A DNA stretch of 64,000 nucleotides, from assembly GCA_001689415.1 (NCBI GenBank), contig LUJM01000012.1, forward strand, positions 1-64,000. The letters are read 5' to 3'. Under the pieces are notes generated by a model. It saw only the letters and a program-made list of their open reading frames with translations, was not told the DNA's origin and searched no databases. The translations under genes and the position numbers were made by a program. Shown here piece after piece: positions 1 to 8,788 of the stretch (the first letter of the stretch is position 1; each line of letters starts with the position of its first letter). The DNA comes from Bacteroidales bacterium M2 (GTDB lineage: Bacteria; Bacteroidota; Bacteroidia; Bacteroidales; Muribaculaceae).

Positions 1-423
1 TAAGTGTCTTGGAATAACCTTAAAGTTACTGAAATTCAGCGACTTGACCAAATTTTAGTGTTCAATTTTATGCTAAACATCAGATTTTTAATGGATTAAA
101 CACCTGGCTCCTCGGAGCCGTTAACAAACTCTCAAAAAATAACCGAAGTATTGATGTTAATTGGCGACAATATTTTAAAATTAACATTTTGCACGCGGCA
201 TTAACTTAAGAATTGAAAAAGCAATGCTTGTAGAGGTCAAAAATGCTTTAAAAGTCGGTTTTTATGGCTGTTATAAACAATATTTATAAAAAATGGAACA
301 ATTAAGACACACCTTGTGCCTACATGCAGAAAAATGAAATAAGACCGACAAAGCACTACGAAAGTATATTCTTAATTTTGCAAAGTAAAATCGAAACTTG
401 AAAAACCACATTATCATTTTCAC
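1..423. other. Intergenic leader upstream of the glycosidase cluster
   Basis: This AT-rich stretch has no convincing gene. It holds a short GC-rich hairpin (GGCTC, CTCG loop, GAGCC at 106-119) without a T-run, and a perfect TAnnTTTG promoter element at 373-380. The window starts inside it, so the upstream neighbour is unknown. Confidence 0.6.
373..380 (+). promoter_or_regulatory. Bacteroidetes -7 promoter element
   Basis: TAATTTTG matches the Bacteroidetes -7 consensus TAnnTTTG and would place the transcript start about 35 nt before the ATG at 424. No clear -33 TTTG is visible at the expected distance, so this call rests on the -7 box and its position only. Confidence 0.45.
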
Positions 424-2148
424 ATGAACAAACACATCTGCCTTTTCGCAATCCTGCTTGCACTTCTGCTTCCGCTCCGTACCGAAGCCGGAATTGCCCG
501 CACACCGGTGGCGCCAACCAGAATTATCTGGATGTCGGATACAACCGGAAAATATATTAAGAATCCCGAAATCCTGATGAAAGATTTCCAGGGACAGGTG
601 TCGGTTGCCGATAACTCGTGCACGGTTCTACGCAGTGATACACGCCACCAGGCAGCTGTGCTTGTTGACTTCGGTAAGGAACTCCACGGTGCTATCCGCA
701 TTTCATCGGGTATGCGCGGGTCTACACGCCCTTTGCGCCTGCGTGTACGTCTTGGTGAGTCTGTATCTGAGGCTATGAGCGACGTATCGCCTGCTTGCAA
801 CCCGAGCAATGCGACAAATGAGCACGCTATGCGCGACTTCGAATTACAAGTGCCATGGTTAGGCTCGATCGAATACGGTAACAGCGGTTTCCGTTTCGCC
901 CGCATCGACCTCCTCGATCAGGATGTAGATTACCTGCTCCGCAATATACAGGCTATCAGTGTTATGATAGACGATCCTATGGTAGGTTCATTTAAATGTA
1001 GCGATGAACGCCTCAATAAGATATGGGAAACCGGCGCATATACCGTGCAGCTAAATATGCAGGAATACCTGTGGGACGGTGTTAAACGCGACCGCCTCGT
1101 ATGGCTTGGCGACCTTCACCCTGAAGTTATCACAGTAAATAATGTATGGGGCAAGCACGATGTAGTACGCCGCACTCTTGACTTCGGCAAGGCTGATACT
1201 CCGCTGCCCGGCTGGATGAATGGTTTCAGCTCTTACTCTATGTGGTGGCTTCTTATTCATCATGATTATTACCTGCACCATGGCGATTTGGATTATCTGC
1301 GTCAGAATCAGGATTATATCCTCGGCCTTACAAAACAGCTCGATGAATGTGTCGATGCCAACGGTAAGGAAAATATGACCGGTGTCCGCTTCCTCGACTG
1401 GCCCACATCGGAACAAGCCGACGTAATCCACGACGGTCTGCAGGCCCTTACATATATGACTCTCAAGGCTGTTAACGAAATGGCAGGCTGGCTCAAGAAT
1501 GCTGAAATGAAAGATGTTGCCTCAAAGTGCATTGCCCGTATGGAGAAATACAATATGGAGCATACAACTGCAAGCCAGGCAATCAGCCTTTCGCTGCTCG
1601 CCGGAACTTCGAAAGATGCAAAATCTGACTGCAAGAAACTGATTGACAACGGTATTGATTCATTCTCACCCTTCTATGGCTATTACGCAATCGAGGCTCT
1701 TGCTCAAAATGGAGAAATCGATACAGCCATGAGCATGATTAGCGACTACTGGGGCTCTATGATCGACCTTGGCGCTACAACCTTCTGGGAGCACCTCAAC
1801 TACTCGGATACCAAGAAGGCAGCTCGCATCGACGAACTCGTTCCTGCAGGTAAATATGATATTCATGCCGACGGTGGTGAATACTGCTACGTAGGTCTCC
1901 GTCAGAGCCTTTGCCACGGTTGGGCTGCCGGTCCTACCCCCTGGCTCCAGCGCTACGTACTCGGCGTACGCCCCATTGAACCGGGCTGTAAGACTGTAGA
2001 GGTGAAACCTCATCTTGGCGACCTCGCATTTGTAGAGGGTACTGTTCCTACTCCTTACGGACCCTTGTCGGTAAAGGCTCACAAGGATGCCAAGGGTAAG
2101 ACGGTTTGCACAGTCAAGGCTCCCAAAGGCGTTAAAGTAGTTAAATAA
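424..2148 (+). CDS. GH78-like alpha-L-rhamnosidase
   Basis: This is a secreted six-hairpin glycosidase predicted to release terminal alpha-L-rhamnose. Residues 1-22 look like a signal peptide. The (alpha/alpha)6 barrel, about residues 190-480, carries the GH78-type motif DGVKRDRLVWLGD, which holds the acidic catalytic region, and later the FWE motif typical of the second catalytic glutamate. The C-terminal beta domain has the usual HGWAAGPTPWL signature and runs to the end. At 574 residues it is short compared with the roughly 700-1100 usual in the family, having only one small N-terminal beta domain. It has no T9SS tail, unlike most enzymes downstream, so it may stay periplasmic. It is the first gene of the cluster. 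Family assignment is firm; rhamnose specificity is inferred. Confidence 0.82.
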   Translation: MNKHICLFAILLALLLPLRTEAGIARTPVAPTRIIWMSDTTGKYIKNPEILMKDFQGQVSVADNSCTVLRSDTRHQAAVLVDFGKELHGAIRISSGMRGSTRPLRLRVRLGESVSEAMSDVSPACNPSNATNEHAMRDFELQVPWLGSIEYGNSGFRFARIDLLDQDVDYLLRNIQAISVMIDDPMVGSFKCSDERLNKIWETGAYTVQLNMQEYLWDGVKRDRLVWLGDLHPEVITVNNVWGKHDVVRRTLDFGKADTPLPGWMNGFSSYSMWWLLIHHDYYLHHGDLDYLRQNQDYILGLTKQLDECVDANGKENMTGVRFLDWPTSEQADVIHDGLQALTYMTLKAVNEMAGWLKNAEMKDVASKCIARMEKYNMEHTTASQAISLSLLAGTSKDAKSDCKKLIDNGIDSFSPFYGYYAIEALAQNGEIDTAMSMISDYWGSMIDLGATTFWEHLNYSDTKKAARIDELVPAGKYDIHADGGEYCYVGLRQSLCHGWAAGPTPWLQRYVLGVRPIEPGCKTVEVKPHLGDLAFVEGTVPTPYGPLSVKAHKDAKGKTVCTVKAPKGVKVVK

Positions 2149-2153
2149 CTTAT

Positions 2154-2194
2154 GTTTCGCAAGTTGTAGATATAATTAGTTGAACTTGCGAAAC
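2154..2194. terminator. Inverted repeat after the rhamnosidase gene
   Basis: GTTTCGCAAGTT at 2154-2165 and its exact complement at 2183-2194 can form a 12-bp stem just after the stop codon. There is no T-run, so it is a possible terminator or RNA-stabilising hairpin rather than a classical intrinsic terminator. Confidence 0.45.
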
Positions 2195-2196
2195 TT

Positions 2197-2299
2197 AAGT
2201 AACTCTCAAAAATTAGCTGCGAGTAATACCAAAAAGCGCCGCAGACACATCGAGAGACAATGTATCTTAATAATATAAACTAATTTTTAAGAGTTACTT
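2197..2299. repeat. Inverted copies of a dispersed AGTAACTCTC hairpin repeat
   Basis: The 20-nt segment at 2197-2216 (AAGTAACTCTC then AAAAATTAG) recurs inverted at 2280-2299 with one mismatch. Its continuation to about 2226 (CTGCGAGT) makes a self-complementary hairpin. A near-identical hairpin lies at 32257-32287 and a partial copy at 49270-49283, so this is a small dispersed palindromic repeat family confined to intergenic DNA in the window. Confidence 0.6.
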
Positions 2300-2315
2300 A
2301 AATGTAATAAAATAT

Positions 2316-2426
2316 AAGACAGAGAATCATGCTGAACTCAGGAGTGGTTATTTGGTCTGTTCAGAATGTTTTGGTAAAATCTGTATGAAATCCTATGTGA
2401 TGTATAAAGCATTGATTCTCTGTCTT
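2316..2426. repeat. Long inverted repeat upstream of the GH71/99-like genes
   Basis: AAGACAGAGAATCATGCT at 2316-2333 faces AGCATTGATTCTCTGTCTT at 2408-2426. This is an 18-bp inverted repeat with one extra base, enclosing about 75 nt. Inside the left arm CTGAAC pairs with GTTCAG about 20 nt on. The element ends 30 nt before the ATG at 2457. It could be a structured 5' leader or attenuator, or a small MITE-like insertion flanked by TA; the sequence alone does not decide. Confidence 0.5.
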
Positions 2427-2456
2427 TAAACTTTTACACTAATAAATCCTTACCAT

Positions 2457-4559
2457 ATGAATTACCGCAAAATAGCCGGTGCGGGATGTCTGGCTTTTGC
2501 CTTGACTTTGCCTGTATTCGCGAACGCCGACACTCAGCCCATCGACATATTCCCCGATACCTGGGTGGCCATTGACGGCCTCGAACGCGAGCTGCCTACA
2601 GCTGCAGACCAGCCTTTTCGCAATGACAAAGACCGTACAGTCGGAATTTTCTATGTGTCATGGCATTACGATTGGTTTTATACCAATTTTAAAGCACCCT
2701 ATGCCAGCGATGTGACAAAGATTCTGCAGCAGGATCCGTCGGCTCGTTTTGACTACAACCATAAACTGTGGCCCCATGAGTTTGCATATCACTGGGGCGA
2801 GCCCGAACTTGGCTATTTTACCAGCGGAGACCCATATGTTATACGCAAGGATATATCTATGCTCACCGATGCCGGTGTGGATGTGCTTATCCTTGACTTT
2901 ACCAACGGCACACTGTATCCTGAGGCTTGGGATGCACTGTTCGAAACTATGACCGCCATGAAAAAAGAGGGTAATGTGGTGCCTAAAATCTGTTTCTGGG
3001 GTTATAACAACGGTGCAAACACTGTGCCTAAGTGCGTAGACAAAATCTACGATTACTACTATGCCCAAGGCAAGTACAAAGATTTGTGGTTCTATTGGGA
3101 CGGCAAACCGCTACTGCTTTATAATGAGAATGAAACATATTCTCCCTATGTGAAAGAATTCTTCACCCTCAGACATATGTGGTGGGGGTATTACGTCCAA
3201 AACGGTAAACGATATGTCGGTTCGGAAGACCACTGGAGCTTTGGTTACGATATGCACGACAAGCAAGTGAGTAGTCTTACTCCCGCCGAACGAGCCTCTA
3301 CTCACAAAGGCCGCTACGAGCAGATGTGCGTTACCCCGGCGCAGCATGCGTCAACATTCGTAGGCAAGAGCTGGACGGTTGCCGCAGGCGAACCTCAGCT
3401 CAATCAGTATGATCTGCCTAACAAGAAATTCTCTAATAAAAAATGGATTAATAATCCTGAATATCACGGCTTTTACTTCCGCGATCGTTGGGACGAGGCA
3501 CTTAGCGTTGACCCCGATTTCCTATATATCAACGACTGGAACGAATGGATTGCCGGTCAGTTCGCTACCCCGGAGGGAGTTACCTTTATGGGTCGCCCGA
3601 ATAGCAATTTCCACTTCGTAGATCAGTATAATGCTGAATTCAACCGCACTATCCAGCCTATGAAGGGTGGCGGTACTGATAACTATTACATGCAAATGGT
3701 CGACGGTATCCGTCGCTATAAAGGTGTAAGAGAAGCCCCTAAGGCTACCAAGCCTGCAGAAATCGATATTAAATCAGACTTTGCAGACTGGGAGCGAGTG
3801 GGCGAGAAGTTCCTCGATACACCCGGAGATATTACCCATCGAGACTTTACCGGATATGGCGGCAACAAGTATAAGAATACTTCCGGCAGAAATGACATCC
3901 TTTTATCGAAGGTAAATATCAACAACGGTAAAGCTACTTTCTATGTAGAAACTGCTGATAATCTGACAGCTAATACTGATCCAAACTGGATGCTGCTCTT
4001 TATCAACTCGGATTGTGACTTCAAGACCGGATGGCAGGGCTTCGACTATATGCTCAATAAAGAATTCCCCTCGGCAAGTAAATCGTCGATTATGAAATAC
4101 GATGCTGCCGCTAAGGATTGGGTGAAATGTGGTGAAGCCGAATTCCGCACCGAAGGCAAGTACCTCGCCCTCGAGATGCCGCTGTCGGAAATCGGCCTTG
4201 CAAACGAAGCTACCGGTAATTTCTATTTCAAATGGGCCGACAATCCTGCCGACCTTAATGATGCTATTTCACTGTGTATCAATGGCGATACTGCGCCTAA
4301 CCGTCGATTCTGCTATAACTATCGCTGGGAATATGATGCATCGGGTATCAACGAGACTGTAGCTCAGGAAACTACACTCAAAGCCACACCCCTAACCGGC
4401 AATGCCCTCAAAGTGGAAAGCAGCGGTGATTTTACCGTAACGAGCTTATTAGGCATGGTTATCGCCTCGGGCAAAGGCAACATGACAGTAAATCTGCCCT
4501 GTGCCGGACCATATATAGTATCATCAGCCTGCACGGCTGTTAAGGTACTTGTGAGGTAA
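2457..4559 (+). CDS. GH71/GH99-like glycoside hydrolase with CBM9-like and T9SS domains (copy 1)
   Basis: This is a secreted multidomain hydrolase of 700 residues. A signal peptide (1-24) precedes a TIM-barrel-type domain (about 50-430) resembling the GH71/GH99/WbsX group, with the WNEW motif (glutamate 363) characteristic of that group. A CBM9/DOMON-like beta-sandwich follows (about 435-625), and a short T9SS-type sorting tail ends in KVLVR. Known members of these families cut alpha-mannans or alpha-1,3-glucans; the actual substrate here is not known. It is the first and most divergent of three tandem paralogs, sharing domain order but clearly less similar to copies 2 and 3 than those are to each other. 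Export through T9SS to the surface or medium is inferred from the tail. Confidence 0.72.
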   Translation: MNYRKIAGAGCLAFALTLPVFANADTQPIDIFPDTWVAIDGLERELPTAADQPFRNDKDRTVGIFYVSWHYDWFYTNFKAPYASDVTKILQQDPSARFDYNHKLWPHEFAYHWGEPELGYFTSGDPYVIRKDISMLTDAGVDVLILDFTNGTLYPEAWDALFETMTAMKKEGNVVPKICFWGYNNGANTVPKCVDKIYDYYYAQGKYKDLWFYWDGKPLLLYNENETYSPYVKEFFTLRHMWWGYYVQNGKRYVGSEDHWSFGYDMHDKQVSSLTPAERASTHKGRYEQMCVTPAQHASTFVGKSWTVAAGEPQLNQYDLPNKKFSNKKWINNPEYHGFYFRDRWDEALSVDPDFLYINDWNEWIAGQFATPEGVTFMGRPNSNFHFVDQYNAEFNRTIQPMKGGGTDNYYMQMVDGIRRYKGVREAPKATKPAEIDIKSDFADWERVGEKFLDTPGDITHRDFTGYGGNKYKNTSGRNDILLSKVNINNGKATFYVETADNLTANTDPNWMLLFINSDCDFKTGWQGFDYMLNKEFPSASKSSIMKYDAAAKDWVKCGEAEFRTEGKYLALEMPLSEIGLANEATGNFYFKWADNPADLNDAISLCINGDTAPNRRFCYNYRWEYDASGINETVAQETTLKATPLTGNALKVESSGDFTVTSLLGMVIASGKGNMTVNLPCAGPYIVSSACTAVKVLVR

Positions 4560-4667
4560 ACAACTGAATATTCATTTACATCCGGCAGATTTATGCACGG
4601 TTGACATATATAATTATCTTTTTGCCTGAAAATGTTGTGTTTAATACTATGACAAATTTTGCATATA

Positions 4668-6740
4668 ATGTGTAATAAATTTTTATTTCTCAATCTGTTT
4701 GTAGTGGCTGCTTCCATGTGTATGGCGGTAGTTGCTCGGGCCGACGCCGGGAGCGTCACACCTGTAAGTGATGACTGGATGCTTACCGACGCTCTCGGGC
4801 GTAAGGCCTGTAGTTACGAAGATGCCGGTGCGAGAGACCACAGCCGTTTTGTGGGTATGTTCTATTGGACCTGGCATCAAGGTTACGATTTCGACGGCGG
4901 TAATGATAATACTGCTATCGAGGTCAAAAATATCACCGAAGTGCTTCGCCGGAACCCTGATGCGATTAGTGACTATAATCATCCCGCCTGGGGTGAACCC
5001 GGCAAGCGCCCCGGTGTATTTTATTGGGACGAACCGGTGTTCGGTTATTACAAAACGACTGATCCATGGGTACTTCGCAAGCATGCCGAAATGCTCGCCG
5101 ACGCAGGTATCGACTGTATTTTTATGGATTGTACCAATGGCCAGTTTGTGTGGGAGTATTCTTATCGCGCACTTCTGAAGACTTGGTCGCAGGCAAAAGC
5201 CGATGGCGTGAATGTGCCGAAGATTGTTTTTCTCCTTCCTTTTACCGCTAACGAAGATTCAAAGGCTTCGCTTAAAAACCTGTATAACAAGCTCTACAGC
5301 AAGGGCGAATATCAGGACCTTTGGTTCTATTGGGACGGCAAACCTCTTATCATGGCATATCCCGATAACCTGGCATATACAGGTGTCGAAAACGATATAC
5401 GCAACTTTTTTACCTTCCGTCCGGCTCAGCCCGACTATGTAAATGGCCCGGGTAGGGCTGGTCAGTGGGGCTGGCTCGAGGTATACCCCAACCATGCTTT
5501 CAATGTAGATCCGTCTACCGGCAGGGCAGAGCAGTGCACTGTCGGCGTTGCTCAGAATGCACGTGATGCAAGTGGCGGACATTGTTGTGCTTTCAATCTG
5601 CCAAACACCTATGGCAGAAGCTATAGCAAGACGAAAGGCTTCGACCACAGAGGCTTTGGTTATCTCTATGGCTGGAATTTCCAGGAGCAGTGGGATAGGG
5701 CTATCAATGTGATTAAGCCTGAAATGATTTTCGTAACGGGCTGGAATGAATGGACTTCGGGTATGTGGAGAAAAGAACATGGCTGGTCCGACCCTCTGTC
5801 GTTTGTAGACCAGTACGATTGGGATCATAGCCGTGATGTTGAACCCACAAAAGGCTGGGGTGAATATGGAGATGTTTATTATCAGCAACTTGTTGATAAT
5901 GTGCGCCGTTTCAAAGGTATGTCAGAGCCTTCGGCCGTTTCCGAACCAAAAACAATAAAGCTTGGCGAGGCCGGCCAATGGGACGATGTTCTGCCTAAAT
6001 ACAAGGCTTACCGCGGCAATACATTCCACCGCGACCACCGAGGCAGATATAATATGTACTATAAGGATGAGTCGGGCCGCAACGATATTATCGGTGCTCA
6101 GGTAACTCACGACGCTGAATATGTGTATTTCCGTGTTGAAACAGCCGAGAACCTTACTCCGTCGACAGATCCTAACTGGATGATGCTCTTTATCAATACC
6201 GATTGCGATATCAGCACCGGCTGGGCAGGTTACAACTACGTAATCAACCGAAAATCACCAACTTCCGATGAGGTGGTTATCGAACGTTCTCCCGGCACCA
6301 AATGGATGTGGCTCAAGGCCGGTACGGGCAAGTATGTAGTAAAAGGTAATACACTCGAAATAGCTGTGCCTAAGTCGGTTATAAAGGTCGGCAATGATAT
6401 TGATATTGAGTTTAAGTGGTTCGACAATATGCAGAAAGCAGGCGACCCGCTCGATTTCTATGTCAGTGGCGATGCAGCCCCCGGTGGACGTTTCAATTAC
6501 CGTTACCGTAGCGTTGTTCATACTACCGGTATCACTGAGAGTGTGGCAGCAAAGACGCTCAAAGTTAAGCAGTTGGCCGGTACTGACATAAGTGTTGATT
6601 GCGATGCCGAGTTTTCGGTCGTTAATCTTACCGGTAACATTGTTGCACAAGGTAAAGGTTCACGGAATATTACACTTCCGGCCAAGGGGCTTTACATAGT
6701 TTACTCAGCTGATGAAGCTGTAAAAGTATTAGTCAAATAA
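4668..6740 (+). CDS. GH71/GH99-like glycoside hydrolase with CBM9-like and T9SS domains (copy 2)
   Basis: This is a 690-residue paralog of the preceding gene. The start is taken at the ATG at 4668, which gives a clean signal peptide; an in-frame TTG lies three codons upstream. Order: signal peptide to about 27, catalytic barrel about 45-425 with TGWNEWTSG (glutamate 361), CBM9-like sandwich about 428-615, then a T9SS-type tail from about 621 ending KVLVK. Much of the barrel is near-identical to copy 3, pointing to a recent duplication. The role is presumed to be hydrolysis of the cluster's target glycan at the cell surface. The family is recognised from fold-level motifs; specificity is open. 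Confidence 0.72.
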   Translation: MCNKFLFLNLFVVAASMCMAVVARADAGSVTPVSDDWMLTDALGRKACSYEDAGARDHSRFVGMFYWTWHQGYDFDGGNDNTAIEVKNITEVLRRNPDAISDYNHPAWGEPGKRPGVFYWDEPVFGYYKTTDPWVLRKHAEMLADAGIDCIFMDCTNGQFVWEYSYRALLKTWSQAKADGVNVPKIVFLLPFTANEDSKASLKNLYNKLYSKGEYQDLWFYWDGKPLIMAYPDNLAYTGVENDIRNFFTFRPAQPDYVNGPGRAGQWGWLEVYPNHAFNVDPSTGRAEQCTVGVAQNARDASGGHCCAFNLPNTYGRSYSKTKGFDHRGFGYLYGWNFQEQWDRAINVIKPEMIFVTGWNEWTSGMWRKEHGWSDPLSFVDQYDWDHSRDVEPTKGWGEYGDVYYQQLVDNVRRFKGMSEPSAVSEPKTIKLGEAGQWDDVLPKYKAYRGNTFHRDHRGRYNMYYKDESGRNDIIGAQVTHDAEYVYFRVETAENLTPSTDPNWMMLFINTDCDISTGWAGYNYVINRKSPTSDEVVIERSPGTKWMWLKAGTGKYVVKGNTLEIAVPKSVIKVGNDIDIEFKWFDNMQKAGDPLDFYVSGDAAPGGRFNYRYRSVVHTTGITESVAAKTLKVKQLAGTDISVDCDAEFSVVNLTGNIVAQGKGSRNITLPAKGLYIVYSADEAVKVLVK

Positions 6741-6782
6741 CGATGCCTACATATACTCTTTTGATAATCTGTTATTATCTAT

Positions 6783-8633
6783 ATGAAAAACACTAATTTA
6801 CGACTGCTTGCCGGAGCGCTCGCCGTGGGTATGTCACTATCGGGTGTAGCTCAAACAAGCAGTGTTACAGCCGAGAGCGATAACTGGATGCTTACTGATG
6901 TCCTTGGGCGTAAAGCACGGACATATAGCGAAGCCGGAGACCGAGACAGCACACGTTTTGTGGGTATGTTCTATTGGACTTGGCATCAAGGCGATGATGA
7001 AAATGGCGGTCGCGACAATACTTCTATCGAAGTTAAAAATATAACAGAGGTGCTACGAGAGCATCCTGAAGCTATAAACGACTATAATCATCCTGCGTGG
7101 GGCGAACCCGGCAAGCGTCCGGGCGTATTCTATTGGGACGAGCCCATTTTTGGCTACTACCATACTACCGATCCATGGGTGCTTCGCAAACATGCCGAAA
7201 TGCTCGCCGATGCAGGTATTGATGCTGTATTTTTCGATTGTACTAACGGTTCGCTTGTGTGGGAGGCTTCGTACCGCGCACTATTAAAGACTTGGCAACA
7301 AGCGCTTAAGGACGGCGTGAATGTGCCTAAGATAGTGTTTATGCTGCCTTTTGCAGCAACTCCCGATTCGCGCAAGTCGCTTATCAACCTCTATGTCAAT
7401 CTCTACAGCAAAGGTGAATACGAGGATCTCTGGTTCTACTGGAAGGGTAAGCCGCTGATTATGGCATATCCCGACAATCTTGCTGACAAGGGCGTTGAAA
7501 AGGACATTCGCGATTTCTTTACTTTCCGTCCCGGCCAGCCCGACTATGTGGTAGGCCCGAAAGAAGGATCAAAGCAATGGGGCTGGCTCGAGGTATATCC
7601 TACTCACGGCTATGCTCTTGACGCTACGACAGGTAAGTACGAGCAATGCGTTGTAGGCATAGGCCAAAATGCCGGTGTCAGCAGTGGCGGACACTGCTGC
7701 GCCTTTACTCTGCCCGATACATTCGGGCGCAGCTACAGCAAGACCAAAGGCTACGACAAGCGAGAAGACGGCTACCTCTACGGCTGGAACTTCCAGGAAC
7801 AGTGGGATAGGGCGATTGATGAAATCAAGCCCGAAATGGTATTTGTAACCGGTTGGAATGAGTGGACTTCCGGCATGTGGAATAAATCGCACGGCTGGAG
7901 CGACCCCTTGTCGTTTGTAGATCAGTATGATAAGGATCATAGCCGTGATATCGAACCAACCAAGGGTTGGGGCGACAAAGGCGATGTGTATTATCAGCAG
8001 CTCGTAGACAATGTGCGCCGTTTCAAGGGAATGGCTGCACCTCCAAAGGCTTCTGCGCCTAAGACAATAAAACTCGGCAAGAAGGGCGAGTGGGATAATG
8101 TGCTACCCCGCTATAAGGCTTATCGCGGCAACACATTCCACCGTGATCATACCGGCCGATACAATAAATACTATACCGACAACTCTGGCCGTAACGATAT
8201 TGTTGGCGCCCAGGTGGCCCACGACGGCAAAAATGTATACTTCCGTGTTGAGACTGCCGACAAGCTCACACCTGCCGATGATCCCAATTGGATGATGCTC
8301 TTCATCGATGCCGACTGTGACAAATCTACAGGTTGGAACGGCTACGACTATATCGTCAATCGTGTGTCTCCCGGCTCGCGCAAAGTGTATGTCGAGCGGT
8401 GTGTCGGCAACGACTGGAAGTGGGAAAAAATCGGTAGCGCACCCTATGTCGCCAAGGGTAATGTGCTGGAGATTTCAATACCCAAAAAGACCCTCGGAAT
8501 GGGTCGGGATATAGACTTCGAATTTAAGTGGAACGACAACATGCAAGCCCCGGGCGACGTGCTCGATTTCTACATAAGTGGTGATACAGCGCCGGGCGGC
8601 AGATTTAACTATAGATATACCTCGAATATGTAA
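6783..8633 (+). CDS. GH71/GH99-like glycoside hydrolase lacking the T9SS tail (copy 3)
   Basis: This 616-residue protein is the third tandem paralog, 42 nt after copy 2. A signal peptide (1-23) is followed by the catalytic barrel with TGWNEWTSG (glutamate 360) and a CBM9-like sandwich from about 428. It stops right after the sandwich (FNYRYTSNM), exactly where copies 1 and 2 continue into the sorting tail. It should therefore be exported by Sec and remain in the periplasm, while its sisters leave the cell. This suggests division of labour between surface cleavage and periplasmic processing. The truncation is a clean stop with no tail remnants obvious in the following 100 nt. Confidence 0.72.
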   Translation: MKNTNLRLLAGALAVGMSLSGVAQTSSVTAESDNWMLTDVLGRKARTYSEAGDRDSTRFVGMFYWTWHQGDDENGGRDNTSIEVKNITEVLREHPEAINDYNHPAWGEPGKRPGVFYWDEPIFGYYHTTDPWVLRKHAEMLADAGIDAVFFDCTNGSLVWEASYRALLKTWQQALKDGVNVPKIVFMLPFAATPDSRKSLINLYVNLYSKGEYEDLWFYWKGKPLIMAYPDNLADKGVEKDIRDFFTFRPGQPDYVVGPKEGSKQWGWLEVYPTHGYALDATTGKYEQCVVGIGQNAGVSSGGHCCAFTLPDTFGRSYSKTKGYDKREDGYLYGWNFQEQWDRAIDEIKPEMVFVTGWNEWTSGMWNKSHGWSDPLSFVDQYDKDHSRDIEPTKGWGDKGDVYYQQLVDNVRRFKGMAAPPKASAPKTIKLGKKGEWDNVLPRYKAYRGNTFHRDHTGRYNKYYTDNSGRNDIVGAQVAHDGKNVYFRVETADKLTPADDPNWMMLFIDADCDKSTGWNGYDYIVNRVSPGSRKVYVERCVGNDWKWEKIGSAPYVAKGNVLEISIPKKTLGMGRDIDFEFKWNDNMQAPGDVLDFYISGDTAPGGRFNYRYTSNM

Positions 8634-8788
8634 AAGGCTGATACTCAAACTTAAAAACATTAGCATGGCACGAATGTGCAAGTGTGACTATAAAAAAATG
8701 AAACAAATTTAAATAAAGTTGAAACTACAGAATACATAGAATAATGTCTGATGTAGCTAACTTTGCCACAAATCTTAAACAACCAATC

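Noticed and set aside
106..119. GC-rich hairpin near the left edge as a terminator
   Set aside because: It has only a 5-bp stem and no T-run, and the upstream gene is outside the window.
4651..4661. Promoter-like AAATTTTG box just before the copy 2 hydrolase
   Set aside because: It ends 7 nt before the ATG, which would give a leaderless message, and it lacks the TA of the consensus and a properly spaced -33 element.
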